Shown here in pieces: positions 25,801 to 34,371 of a stretch of 46,622 nucleotides of DNA (its first letter is position 1; every line of letters begins with the position of its first letter). The translations under genes and the position numbers were made by a program. Source of the stretch: Polyangia bacterium (GTDB lineage: Bacteria > Myxococcota_A > Polyangia > Fen-1088); NCBI GenBank assembly GCA_036268875.1, contig DATATI010000031.1, positions 1 through 46,622 of the forward strand. The letters are read 5' to 3'. The notes under the pieces were generated by a model that was not told the DNA's origin, made no database searches, and was given only the letters and a program-made list of their open reading frames with translations.

Positions 25801-26235
25801 ATGAACGCGGCGCGTGGTCTGATCATGCTGGGTGGGTTGTCGGGTGGGCTTTGGTGGCGGGATGCTCGACGACTGGGGGCGCGCCTGTCACGACCGGCAG
25901 CGGCCGCCTCGGGCAACCAGGTCAGCTTGCCGATGGGCAAGGGACCGATCGCGGCGCTGTTCGCCCACGACGTCAACGACGATCAGAATTCGTTCGCCGG
26001 CGCCGAAGTGGCGCGCGATCGCATCTTGAAGAGCAACGGCTGCAGCACCTAGACCTTGCCGTACGAATGGGACAGCAACCCCGCGACCCCGTCGACGTGC
26101 GTCGAGTACCAAGGCTGCAAACCCGGCTATCCGGTCGTGTGGTGCCCCACGATGGCGCCGCCCGGGCAGCCAACCCACAATAACCACGTGCCGATCACGA
26201 CGGTCGGCTTATGGCGATTCTGGAAGCAATTCTAG
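25801..26235 (+). pseudogene. Broken PHB-depolymerase/CE1-esterase-like lipoprotein gene
   Basis: The ATG at 25801 starts a signal peptide (MNAARGLIMLGGL) that continues only in another frame as GWALVAGCSTTGGAPVTTGSG, with the lipobox VAGC coded around 25863. A further shift returns to the first frame, where a C-terminal esterase region appears: PIAALFAHDVNDDQNSF, ARDRILKSNGCST, then an in-frame TAG at 26050-26052, then YEWDSNPATPS, VEYQGCKPGYPVVWCP and NNHVPITTVGLWRFWKQF to a TAG ending at 26235. This order (alpha/beta-hydrolase C-terminus, two cysteines, terminal aromatic helix) matches secreted PHB depolymerases and related feruloyl-esterase-like enzymes. About 150-200 catalytic residues, including the nucleophile region, are missing. 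At least two frameshifts, one stop and one internal deletion argue for a pseudogene rather than sequencing error. Confidence 0.75.
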
Positions 26236-26332
26236 CGCCGGTGAAGATTTTCGGTCGGTGGCGCCGTGGTGGGTGGGGAGCGCGGGTGCGGGAGAGTCGG
26301 GGAAATTGACAGACTTTTCCGGAGAAAATCCC

Positions 26333-27628
26333 ATGCGAGTGAACACGCGGCTGGTGCTGTCCCTGGTGGCCTTCTGTCTGGCGGCGAGCCTTGGCTGCAG
26401 TTCATCCAATGGTGCACCCGGTGCGGGAGCCGGCGGCAGCGGTGGAGCCGGCAACGGCACCGGCGGCACAGTGGCGCCGGGCAGCGGCTCGGGTGGGATC
26501 AGCGGAACCGGCGGCGCGGGCACAGGCGGTGCGCCGGCGGCGACGGGCGGCGCCACCGGCAGCGGCGGCGCTCCGGTCGACGCGGCGACGGGCAGCGGCG
26601 GCGCTACGGCAACAGACGCGTCCACCGTCGACAGCGGCGGGAACACCGGCGTCCTCGGCGACGGAACGATGTGTTCGTACACCGACGACAAACAATTCTG
26701 CGCCTGTCTGAACGCCACCTGCGGCGGCGACACCTTGAACGACCAGACGAAGATGGCCCGCAGCATCTATTGCGGCCAGTGCACCGGCACCGCCACCTGC
26801 ATCGGGCGGGCAAGCGCGGCCGGGGGCGCCATCGGTATCTGCGAAATGCTGAAGGGCCTGACCAGCGGCCAGAAACAAAAAGCGGCCGGGCTGACCAGCA
26901 TCTGGGAGAACAGCACGCCGACCTTGCAATACGGCTTCTCGTCGGACATCGGTGATGGGCGCGGCTACACCAGCGGGCGGGCGGGATTTTGCACCGGCAC
27001 CGGCGACGCCATCATCGTCGTGCAGTGCTACGCCGCCGCCAAGCCGGGCAACCCGCTGGCCAAGTTCATCCCTGAGCTCATCCGCCTGGAGCAAAAGTTC
27101 GTCGCCAGCAACGGCGATCTGCAGGGCGACACCTCGGGCTTGCAGGGTTACACCACGGCGTGGATGTCGTCGGGCAACGATGCCATTTTTCGTTCCTGTC
27201 AGGACTCGGCGGTCGATGCGATCTATTACGGCGCCGCGCTGAAGAAGGCGACTGACAAAAAATTTACAAAGGCGCTGACCACCGTATCGCTGTGGGACGG
27301 ACAGATCATGCACGGCGAATCGGATCCCAATTTCGGCATGCTGGCGATGATGGCCAAGGCCGACACGATGGTGACGCTGTCCGATCCGCCCACTGCCCAG
27401 CAAGAGAGCGACTGGCTGGGTGCCTTCCACAAGATCCGCGCCCAGGTGATGACCACCCGGGACGAGTGGGTGGGAAACATCTACCGCGTCGCCACCTATG
27501 AACAGCTGCGCAAGGCCGGCAACATGGACTTCACCGGCTGCGTCCAAACCGGCGGCGTCAGCGCCAGCACGTACTGGCCCGGGCTGCCCAACGACCGCTC
27601 TCCCTCCTTCAACGTCTGCGGCGACTGA
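26333..27628 (+). CDS. GH46 chitosanase, lipoprotein with a Cys-rich module
   Basis: A 431-residue exported enzyme predicted to hydrolyse chitosan. The signal peptide ends ASLGC, followed by a Gly/Ala/Ser/Thr-rich linker of about 85 residues. Residues 113-170 form a module with eight cysteines. The catalytic domain starts near residue 170 and contains WENST (E192 as general acid) and SSDIGDGRGYTSGRAGFC (D208 as base), corresponding to E22 and D40 of the Streptomyces N174 enzyme, then TGTGDAIIVVQCY, PGNPLAKFIPEL and the C-terminal YEQLRKAGNMDF. The ATG at 26333 has GGAG 8 bases upstream. The neighbouring broken esterase gene suggests a region for polymer breakdown. Lipid anchoring would keep the enzyme on the cell, as expected for contact feeding on fungi or arthropod debris, though the lipobox is not ideal. 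Confidence 0.85.
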   Translation: MRVNTRLVLSLVAFCLAASLGCSSSNGAPGAGAGGSGGAGNGTGGTVAPGSGSGGISGTGGAGTGGAPAATGGATGSGGAPVDAATGSGGATATDASTVDSGGNTGVLGDGTMCSYTDDKQFCACLNATCGGDTLNDQTKMARSIYCGQCTGTATCIGRASAAGGAIGICEMLKGLTSGQKQKAAGLTSIWENSTPTLQYGFSSDIGDGRGYTSGRAGFCTGTGDAIIVVQCYAAAKPGNPLAKFIPELIRLEQKFVASNGDLQGDTSGLQGYTTAWMSSGNDAIFRSCQDSAVDAIYYGAALKKATDKKFTKALTTVSLWDGQIMHGESDPNFGMLAMMAKADTMVTLSDPPTAQQESDWLGAFHKIRAQVMTTRDEWVGNIYRVATYEQLRKAGNMDFTGCVQTGGVSASTYWPGLPNDRSPSFNVCGD

Positions 27629-27661
27629 GCGCCGGCCTGCGGATAAGCGCGCGGCGCCGCT

Positions 27662-30600
27662 TCAGCGACGCCGGCGGCGACGAACACTGACGACGACGCC
27701 CAGAAGCAAAACCCCCAGCGCAGCAGGCGCTGCCGGATCACCATCGGCTCCCATCGCGCACTGACAGCCGCCGCCGGCCAGGTTCAAAGCGCGGGTGCCG
27801 ATGCCGGCGTCGCCGTAGGCGGTGTCGTTTCCGCCGTCGTTAAGCTGGCCGCTACCGTCGGCGTGGCTGCCGTCTTTGCCGGTGGTGGCGTCGCCGCCCG
27901 TGGTGCTGTCCTTGCCGCTGCCGTCGCCGAGGGCGTCGCCGCTGCCGGCGCCGTCGCGCCCGTCGCCGGAGGTGTCACCGCTGCCGTCTTTGCCGGTTCC
28001 GTCGGTCACCGCGCCGTCACCGCTCGCACCGTCGCCCGCTGAACCGTTGCCGTCGCGTCCGTCGCCGCCGTTGCCGTCGGCTGACGAGGCGTCCTTGCCG
28101 TCGACCCCGCCGTCCATGCCGGCTTTGCACTGCCCGGCGCGGGCGTCGCCCGAGGTGCACACCAGATCAGTCGGGCATCCGTTGCCGCTTTGTCCACGGC
28201 AGCCGATGGTGCACTTGTGTAGCGTCCCGTCGCAGATGCGGCCCGACGTGGCGCCGCCGCAGTCACCGTCGCTGCTGCAGCCGCAGCTGCCGCCGGTCAG
28301 ACAGGCGCTGCCGCTGCCGGTCGGCAGGCAGGCGGTGGTGTTGGTAGGCGTACACTCGACGCAGGCGTGCGCGGTCGGCGAGCACACCAGCGGCAGCGCG
28401 CAGCCGGCGTCGCTCAAACACTGCACGCACTGGTGCGGGGTGACGCTGGTGTTGCACGCGGTGGTCGGCAGCACGCAGTCTCCGTCGATGCTGCAGCCGC
28501 CGGTGGGGCTGCAGGTGCCGACGCCGCCGCTGACGTCGCTGCAGGTCTGGCCGACCGGGCACCCGTTGCGTCCGCTGGCGGCGCTGCAGCCGGGCACGCA
28601 GATCCCGGCCGGCCCGTTGCAGATCAGGCCCGCCGTCTTGCCACCGCAATCGCCGTCGCCGTTGACGTTCGAGCAGCCGCAAAGACCGATGCTGACCAGA
28701 CAGGCCGGCTTGTCGGCGCCGCACAACTGCAGGTGCAGGGCGGTGCATTCGGTGCACGCGCCGGCCAGCGGGCCGCTCGGTTGACAGTACGGGCGCGCCG
28801 GATCAGCGCAGCTGGGCGCGCCGTCAGCCGTGCACGGGAGACAGGTGTGCGTGGCCGTCGAACAGAACGGCGTCGGCCCGGAGCAATCACTGTTGGCCAG
28901 GCAGCCGACGCAATTTCCGCCGTCCGCCACGTCGCAGACCGACCGGTCGGCCGGGCAGGCTGACTTGTTGGTGGCCGTGCACTGACCGCACGAACCAGCG
29001 GGCAAGCACACCGGCGTGGTGCCGCCGCACTCGCCGTCGCCGGCGCAGCCGCGGCAGGCCTTGCTGGTGCCGTCGCAGATCGGTTTGCTGCCGGGACAAC
29101 CGGCGCTGCTGAGGCAACCCACGCACGAATCGGTGCTGGTGTCGCAGACGCCTTTGGGTGAGGCGCAGGCGCCGATGTTGCCGGCGGTGCATTCGTGACA
29201 CGCGCCGCTGGGCGTGCACACGGGGTCGCCCGCTGCACAGTCGCCCGCGCCGCTGCAGGCGCGGCAGCTTTTGCCGGCATCGTCGCAGATCGGTTTGTCG
29301 CCGGCACAGTCGCTGTTGGCCAGGCAACCGACACAGACCACGTTGACGATGTCACAGAAGGTGGTGGCCCCCGTGCAAGCCGTCCGGTTGGTAGACGAGC
29401 AGACGCCGCAAGCGCCGGTCGATAGCTGACAGGCCGGCGTGGGGCCGCCGCAGTCGCTGTCGCCGCTGCAGGGCCGGCACATGTGCGTGCCCAGATTGCA
29501 GACCGGCGCGTTGCCGGCGCATTCGCCGTTGTCGACGCAGGCGACGCAGGTGCCGCTGCCCACGTCGCACACCGACGCGCCGACCATATTGCAGGCGAGG
29601 CTGTCGTTGGCCGAGCACTGCCCGCAGGCGCCGCTCGGCTGGCAGGCGGGCAGGGCGCCGCCGCAGTCGCTGTTGCCGACGCAGCCGCCGCAGGTCTTCA
29701 ACAGCGGATCGCACACCGGCGTGGTGCCGCCGCAGTCGGCGCCGGTCAAACAACCGACGCAGGCGTGGCTGGCGGTGTCGCACTTGGGCGCGCTGCCGCC
29801 GCAGGTGCCGTCGTCGACGCACTCGACGCAGGTGTCGTGGTCGACGTCGCAGGCCGGCTTGGAATTTCCACAGTGGGTCTTGTCGGTCGCCGTGCACTCG
29901 ACGCAGGTGCCGGCGCCGGCCACGCACACCGGGGTGGCGGCGGAGCAGTCGGTGCTGGCCGCCGGAGCGCAGGCGCGGCACATGTGCGTGCTGCCATCGC
30001 AGGTCGGCGCGGCGCCGCTGCAGTCGGTGCCGGCGCGGCAGCCGATGCAGATCTTCGGCGACGCGCTGGTCAGACAGAAGGGCGTCGGGCCGCTGCAGTC
30101 ACTGTCCTGGCCGCACTTGTCGACGGTGATCGGCGTGGGCGCGGGCATCCCCGCGCCGCCCCCGTTGTTGGTCAGGTAATCGGTGGCCGGCGCGCCCGCC
30201 GCGCCCGAGGCATTGATGATGGCCTGGTTCTCGATGCGCCCGGCGGCTGACGAATCGACGGTGGCCTTGAAGACGACGATGCTGGATTGTCCGATGGGGA
30301 CGGTGCCACCTTTGGTGTTGTTGGCGCCGGTGCCCAGGCGCACGCGCACGGTGCGGCTGGCGGCGATGTACTCGCCCTGGTCGGCGTCGGCGGCGTCGGT
30401 CTTGGTCCCCACGTTGGCGCCGGTGGTGACCTGAATCGAACCCGGCACGAAGGTCAGGCTGGCCGGCACGGCGTCGGTCAGCACGACGTTGGTGGCGTCG
30501 TCGTTGCCTTCGTTCAGCGCGGTGATGGTGTATTGAATGACGTCGCCGGGAAAAACCAGCCCGCCCGGGTGGACGGTCAGATCGGTGACCGCCTTGTTCA

Positions 30601-31753
30601 CGTTGCCAAAGTCCGGCTTGAACGTGGCGACGGAGGTGATCCAGGCGCCCAGCAGATAAAAGTCTTGATTGGTCGAGGCGGTGATGGTGGCCGCGGTGTC
30701 ACCCTGGTGCAGTTCAGCGCTGATGTCGACGACGTCCAGATCGAAGCTGCTCATGCTGTTGGCGGCGCCGGTGAGCTGCGGTAGATCGCCGGCGTTCGAC
30801 ACCGGCACGCCCAGGTTCGATCGGCTGGAGTTGAAAAAGTTGTTGGCCGGGTTCACCGCGTCCGACAGCGCCACGCCGTTGAACGACAGTGAATCGCCGG
30901 GCAGCGTGTTGTCGCCTTCGTAGGCGACCACGCCCAGCTTGGCCTTGAAGCCGGTGTTGGGGACGACGAAGCCTGACAGGTTGACCGTGACGGCCGCGCC
31001 TTGCGAGACGATGGTGTCCAGGCCGTCGAAGATGGTCAGGTTGCGCTGCGGATCGCTGTCCAGTTGATAGAAGACGACCATCGCCCAGGCGATGTACACC
31101 GTGTCCGAACTGAGATTGATGAGCGACAGCGAGTCGATGCCGCCGATGCGGTAGGCACCCACGCCGTGCGCCTGCACCTGCGCGGTGATCTCCGCGGTCG
31201 ATTGATAGTAGTTGGTGGCGTTCGCCGTGGTGGTGGCGGGCGTGGCGTCGGCGGTGACGGGGAACGAGAAGGCGCCGGTGCCGACGCGATCGAGGGTGAC
31301 GGTGGTCTTGTCGCCGCCGCCCGCGGCGGAGCTCCAGTAAAGCCGCGCGTAGGTGATGGTGGCGCCCGCGGGCACGGATAGCACCGCAGTGCTGCGCGCC
31401 TGGGAGGCGGTGATGGCGGTCGAGGCGGCGGCGGTGTGGTTGGCGTCGTCGGAGCGCCAGTAGATGTCGGGCGCGGTGTCGCTGGTGTTGTTGCCGCAGG
31501 CGCCTTTGGTGCCCACCACCGCCCCCGGCACGTTGTTGCCGCAGTCCTGACCGACGGTGTTGCCGATGAGCACGAAGTCGCCGCGCTGATCGACCTGGAA
31601 TCGTTTCGTCACGGCGTCGGCACGGCCGCCGCCGATCACCAGCGCGGCCGCCAGACACAATCCGCCGGCGAGCAAACGACCACGTCCGAAAAGCCAACGC
31701 GAACGCCGGCGGTCACGGCCAGGCCGCCCGATGATGAAGGTGCCTATTTTCAC
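27662..31753 (-). CDS. Large Cys-repeat surface protein with DUF11-type domain and MYXO-CTERM sorting signal
   Basis: A 1363-residue exported protein. A signal peptide lies at about residues 26-46. Residues about 48-375 form a beta-rich N-terminal domain (for example ITYARLYWSSA and SLSLINLSSDTVYIAWAMVV) that I cannot assign firmly. Residues about 385-530 resemble the DUF11/conserved-repeat domain (DVIQYTITALNEGNDDATNVV). Residues about 543-1205 are repeats of the type DCGGxxPVCDxxxxxCxxC. A Gly/Asp/Lys/Ser linker of about 110 residues follows, then GGGCQC, one hydrophobic helix and six arginines: the tripartite MYXO-CTERM signal that myxosortase-type proteases process for surface display. 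The GTG at 31753 has AGGG 4 bases upstream. It converges with the chitosanase gene. The role may be adhesion or cell-surface structure; no enzyme motif is seen. Confidence 0.85.
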   Translation of the reverse strand: MKIGTFIIGRPGRDRRRSRWLFGRGRLLAGGLCLAAALVIGGGRADAVTKRFQVDQRGDFVLIGNTVGQDCGNNVPGAVVGTKGACGNNTSDTAPDIYWRSDDANHTAAASTAITASQARSTAVLSVPAGATITYARLYWSSAAGGGDKTTVTLDRVGTGAFSFPVTADATPATTTANATNYYQSTAEITAQVQAHGVGAYRIGGIDSLSLINLSSDTVYIAWAMVVFYQLDSDPQRNLTIFDGLDTIVSQGAAVTVNLSGFVVPNTGFKAKLGVVAYEGDNTLPGDSLSFNGVALSDAVNPANNFFNSSRSNLGVPVSNAGDLPQLTGAANSMSSFDLDVVDISAELHQGDTAATITASTNQDFYLLGAWITSVATFKPDFGNVNKAVTDLTVHPGGLVFPGDVIQYTITALNEGNDDATNVVLTDAVPASLTFVPGSIQVTTGANVGTKTDAADADQGEYIAASRTVRVRLGTGANNTKGGTVPIGQSSIVVFKATVDSSAAGRIENQAIINASGAAGAPATDYLTNNGGGAGMPAPTPITVDKCGQDSDCSGPTPFCLTSASPKICIGCRAGTDCSGAAPTCDGSTHMCRACAPAASTDCSAATPVCVAGAGTCVECTATDKTHCGNSKPACDVDHDTCVECVDDGTCGGSAPKCDTASHACVGCLTGADCGGTTPVCDPLLKTCGGCVGNSDCGGALPACQPSGACGQCSANDSLACNMVGASVCDVGSGTCVACVDNGECAGNAPVCNLGTHMCRPCSGDSDCGGPTPACQLSTGACGVCSSTNRTACTGATTFCDIVNVVCVGCLANSDCAGDKPICDDAGKSCRACSGAGDCAAGDPVCTPSGACHECTAGNIGACASPKGVCDTSTDSCVGCLSSAGCPGSKPICDGTSKACRGCAGDGECGGTTPVCLPAGSCGQCTATNKSACPADRSVCDVADGGNCVGCLANSDCSGPTPFCSTATHTCLPCTADGAPSCADPARPYCQPSGPLAGACTECTALHLQLCGADKPACLVSIGLCGCSNVNGDGDCGGKTAGLICNGPAGICVPGCSAASGRNGCPVGQTCSDVSGGVGTCSPTGGCSIDGDCVLPTTACNTSVTPHQCVQCLSDAGCALPLVCSPTAHACVECTPTNTTACLPTGSGSACLTGGSCGCSSDGDCGGATSGRICDGTLHKCTIGCRGQSGNGCPTDLVCTSGDARAGQCKAGMDGGVDGKDASSADGNGGDGRDGNGSAGDGASGDGAVTDGTGKDGSGDTSGDGRDGAGSGDALGDGSGKDSTTGGDATTGKDGSHADGSGQLNDGGNDTAYGDAGIGTRALNLAGGGCQCAMGADGDPAAPAALGVLLLGVVVSVRRRRRR

Positions 31754-31826
31754 GCTGCCCTATTGTATCGGGACTCCGGGCCCGACCTTGATGATTGTGC
31801 GGCGGTCGATGCGGGTCGACGCGAGA

Positions 31827-32378
31827 TCAGGGATTTGACGGAGTGCCGAAGCGTCGGACGGTGGCGATGAAATCTCCCACCACGCCCTCCAGTCGATTGG
31901 CGATGGTCGAATCCAGCAGGATGCCGCCCGTGGGCTGACGTTCGACCAGCTTGTCGAGAACGAACAGACCTGCCACCACGTGCTGCGCGCCCAGCGACAT
32001 CAGCACCGGCCGCAAGGCATAGTCCAGGGTCAGCACGTGGGCCAACGTCCCACCAGTCAAAAGCGGCAGCACCACCTTGCCGGTGAGCCCGAACTGCGGC
32101 AGGAGGTCCAGGAACGCTTTCAGGACGCCGCTGTAAGCCGCCTTGTACACCGGCGTCGACACCACCACACCTTGGGCGCTTTCGACCAGGGCCAGCGCGT
32201 CTTTGATCGCCGGGGCGTCGACGTGAGCGTGCAGCAGGTCCTCGGCGGGAAGCTCGCGGACGTTGATTCGCTGCACATCGAACCCCTGCCCCGCCAACGT
32301 GTCGGCCACCTGATTCGTCAGGGCCAGCGTGCGCGAGCCTGCCGACGGGCTTCCGGTGATGGTGACGATGCGAGGCAT
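31827..32378 (-). CDS. NADPH-dependent FMN reductase, SsuE family
   Basis: A 183-residue flavodoxin-like protein. It begins MPRIVTITGSPSAGSRT, the phosphate-binding loop for FMN, and contains STPVYKAAYSGVLKAFLDLL and LLTGGTLAHVLTLDYALRPVL, all strongly SsuE-like. SsuE supplies reduced FMN to two-component monooxygenases in alkanesulfonate use. No ssuD monooxygenase or sulfonate transporter is present in the window, so its partner here is unknown. I chose the ATG at 32378 because the family starts there; an in-frame TTG at 32402 adds eight unlikely residues. It diverges from the LigB/DODA-like gene across 85 bases, so the two may share control. The surface-protein gene follows 73 bases downstream on the same strand. 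Confidence 0.85.
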   Translation of the reverse strand: MPRIVTITGSPSAGSRTLALTNQVADTLAGQGFDVQRINVRELPAEDLLHAHVDAPAIKDALALVESAQGVVVSTPVYKAAYSGVLKAFLDLLPQFGLTGKVVLPLLTGGTLAHVLTLDYALRPVLMSLGAQHVVAGLFVLDKLVERQPTGGILLDSTIANRLEGVVGDFIATVRRFGTPSNP

Positions 32379-32463
32379 GGGCGCATTGTAACGCACTCGC
32401 AACGGGCGTCCTGAATCCCCATTGGCCGAAACAAACCAGCTGACACGGCATCAAACGGCCTTG

Positions 32464-33270
32464 ATGACCAGCAACTCGAAAATGCCGGTGGTCTACCTTC
32501 CCCACGGCGGTGGCCCGTGGCCTTTTGTCGAGGTTGGCTTCGACAAGAAAGAAATGTCCCGGCTGGCGACGTACCTGCGGTCTCTGCAAGCGCTGCCACA
32601 CACACCGCCGAAGGCGATCCTGGCCGTGTCCGCGCACTGGGAAGAGCCGGTGCCGACAGTGATGACCGCCGAACACCCGCCGATGCTTTACGACTATTAC
32701 GGCTTCCCGCCGCAGTCGTATCAGATCACCTGGCCCGCGCCCGGCAGCCCGGCGGTGGCGGCGCGCGTGCAGCAGCTGCTGGAAAGTGCCGGCCTTCCCA
32801 GCGCGCGCGATGGGCAGCGCGGGTTCGACCACGGAACATTCGTCCCGCTCAAGCTGGCCTACCCGGCCGCTGACGTGCCAACGGTGCAACTGTCATTGAA
32901 GCGCGGGCTCGATCCGAAAGAGCACCTCGACATCGGACGCGCGCTGGCCCCACTGCGCAATGAAGGCGTCTTCATCATCGGCAGCGGCATGAGCTTTCAC
33001 AACCTGAGCGCCTTCGGCGATCCGCGGGCGCCTGCCATCGCCGCCCGGTTCGACGCCTGGCTGACCGAAACCGCCACCGCCGAGGCCCCACACCGCGACC
33101 GCCGCCTGACCGAATGGTCAGCCGCACCGGCCGCCCGCCAGGCCCACCCGCGCGAAGAGCACCTGCTGCCGTTGATGGTGGCCGCCGGCGCCGCCGGCAC
33201 CGATCGCGGCGTGACCGGTTTCGCCGACACTGTGATGGGTGTGCGGGTGTCGGCGTTTCACTTCGGGTAG
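32464..33270 (+). CDS. LigB/DODA-family class III extradiol dioxygenase-like protein
   Basis: A 268-residue cytoplasmic protein of the group that includes plant DOPA 4,5-dioxygenase and bacterial YgiD. Metal and active-site histidines are in place: H14 in YLPHGGGP, H58 in AVSAHWEEP, H123 in FDHGTFVPL and H179 in SGMSFHNL, with a further HPREEHLLPL motif near the C-terminus. The family opens catechol rings with non-haem iron, or binds zinc. Its native substrate here is unknown. The ATG at 32464 is preferred over a TTG at 32422; the family-conserved sequence starts at residue 7. It is divergent from the FMN reductase gene. The 180-bp palindrome lies just beyond its stop. Confidence 0.85.
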   Translation: MTSNSKMPVVYLPHGGGPWPFVEVGFDKKEMSRLATYLRSLQALPHTPPKAILAVSAHWEEPVPTVMTAEHPPMLYDYYGFPPQSYQITWPAPGSPAVAARVQQLLESAGLPSARDGQRGFDHGTFVPLKLAYPAADVPTVQLSLKRGLDPKEHLDIGRALAPLRNEGVFIIGSGMSFHNLSAFGDPRAPAIAARFDAWLTETATAEAPHRDRRLTEWSAAPAARQAHPREEHLLPLMVAAGAAGTDRGVTGFADTVMGVRVSAFHFG

Positions 33271-33299
33271 AGCGTTTTCAGGGTCACTTCTCCCAAGGC

Positions 33300-33479
33300 G
33301 ATCCGGTTACGCGCGGGGCGAAGGTCAGCAACTCGATTGAGGGGCGGCTTTCGCGCGTTTGCTCTCCTCTGACGAGGAGCGCTCTTAACGGATCCAAAAA
33401 GGGCGCTCCACCAGGAGCGCAAACGCGCGAAAGCCGCCCTCCAATCGGTTGCTGACCTTCGCCTCGCGCGTAACGGGTC
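33300..33479. repeat. 180-bp near-palindrome (long inverted repeat) between convergent genes
   Basis: The left arm from 33300 and the reverse complement of the right arm to 33479 align over about 68 columns with roughly 90 percent identity by hand, including identical blocks of 16 (ggcgaaggtcagcaac) and 21 bases (starting gggcggctttcgcgcg). Pairing continues with gaps to a central GGATCC at 33390-33395. No target-site duplication is visible. It could be a MITE-like or palindromic repeat family, or a very large bidirectional terminator: it starts 30 bases after one stop codon and ends 4 bases before the stop codon of the convergent gene. Confidence 0.85.
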
Positions 33480-33483
33480 TGCC

Positions 33484-34371
33484 CTACTTCAGCGGGATGA
33501 AACGCTTCTGGCGCATCCACTTCGTCACCACCCACTTTTCGCCGGCGGCGACGGGACCGCCGGCGTGCAGCGACTGTTCCTCGAGCTGGCCGCGGCTGTC
33601 GGTGTTTTCGAAGTAGACGGCGTGACCGGCGCGCGGGGTGATCGACCAGCCGCCGCGGGGAAAGATGGTCTCGCCGCCCGCCGCGACGTCGTTCAGATAA
33701 CAAAGCAGCGTGCTGGTTCGCTGGCCGCTGCGCGCGATCGACGCCTGATTGGCGGCGTTCGAAGGAAGCAGAAAATCAAAGTGCGGCGCGGTGGCGCCGC
33801 CCGCGCTGTAGCACAGAACCTGCAAGCTCTCGCCGTTCTCCAGCGGTTGGTTCATCACCTCGGAGAAACGACGGTCCAGGCGATCGATGAACGCGGTCTC
33901 GCCCAGACGAAAGAACATGCCCTGGCTGTTGCGGTAGCCGGCGACGACGTCAAGGCCGGACTGCGGATCGACCACCGTCGACGGCGCCAGGCGCGGGCGC
34001 GCCAGTGCGATCAGCTGGTCGCACTCGACGGCAGACAGCAGATCACCCAGCAACGCCAGGCAGGGACGTTCGGCGCGGGCCAGCACGCGCACCGACGAGC
34101 CGTCGGTGGTGGTCAGCCGCGCGGTCGAGCGCAGGCGCGATACCTGCGGGCGAAATGCCGGCGCGCCGTCGACCACCACGGTGTCGGTGGGCGCCGGGCG
34201 ACCATCGCGGCGGGCGCGCACGAAGGCCGCGACGATCGCGTCGGCCACCGCGGGCTGCATGTGTTCGGCCACCATGGTCTGAGCCAGCGCCGACGGCGGC
34301 AGGCCCTGGTCCAGGCGTTCAGTCAACCACGCGCTCAGCTCGGGACGAAAACGAACGATGGATGCGCTCAT
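33484..34371 (-). CDS. 2-oxoglutarate/Fe(II) oxygenase, prolyl 4-hydroxylase-like
   Basis: A 295-residue soluble protein. The C-terminal half is a P4Hc-type double-stranded beta-helix with the iron ligands H197 and D199 (TAPHFDF) and H269 (QSLHAGGPV), and the 2-oxoglutarate-binding K279 (GEKWVVTKW). GGETIFPRGG before the last ligand is also typical. Family members hydroxylate proline or other residues in proteins, or free substrates. The N-terminal 100 residues form a helical region of unknown function. The ATG at 34371 overlaps the previous stop in ATGA. As the last gene of a four-gene operon it is the only member without an export signal, so it would act in the cytoplasm, perhaps before export of a partner; that is inference. 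Confidence 0.88.
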   Translation of the reverse strand: MSASIVRFRPELSAWLTERLDQGLPPSALAQTMVAEHMQPAVADAIVAAFVRARRDGRPAPTDTVVVDGAPAFRPQVSRLRSTARLTTTDGSSVRVLARAERPCLALLGDLLSAVECDQLIALARPRLAPSTVVDPQSGLDVVAGYRNSQGMFFRLGETAFIDRLDRRFSEVMNQPLENGESLQVLCYSAGGATAPHFDFLLPSNAANQASIARSGQRTSTLLCYLNDVAAGGETIFPRGGWSITPRAGHAVYFENTDSRGQLEEQSLHAGGPVAAGEKWVVTKWMRQKRFIPLK

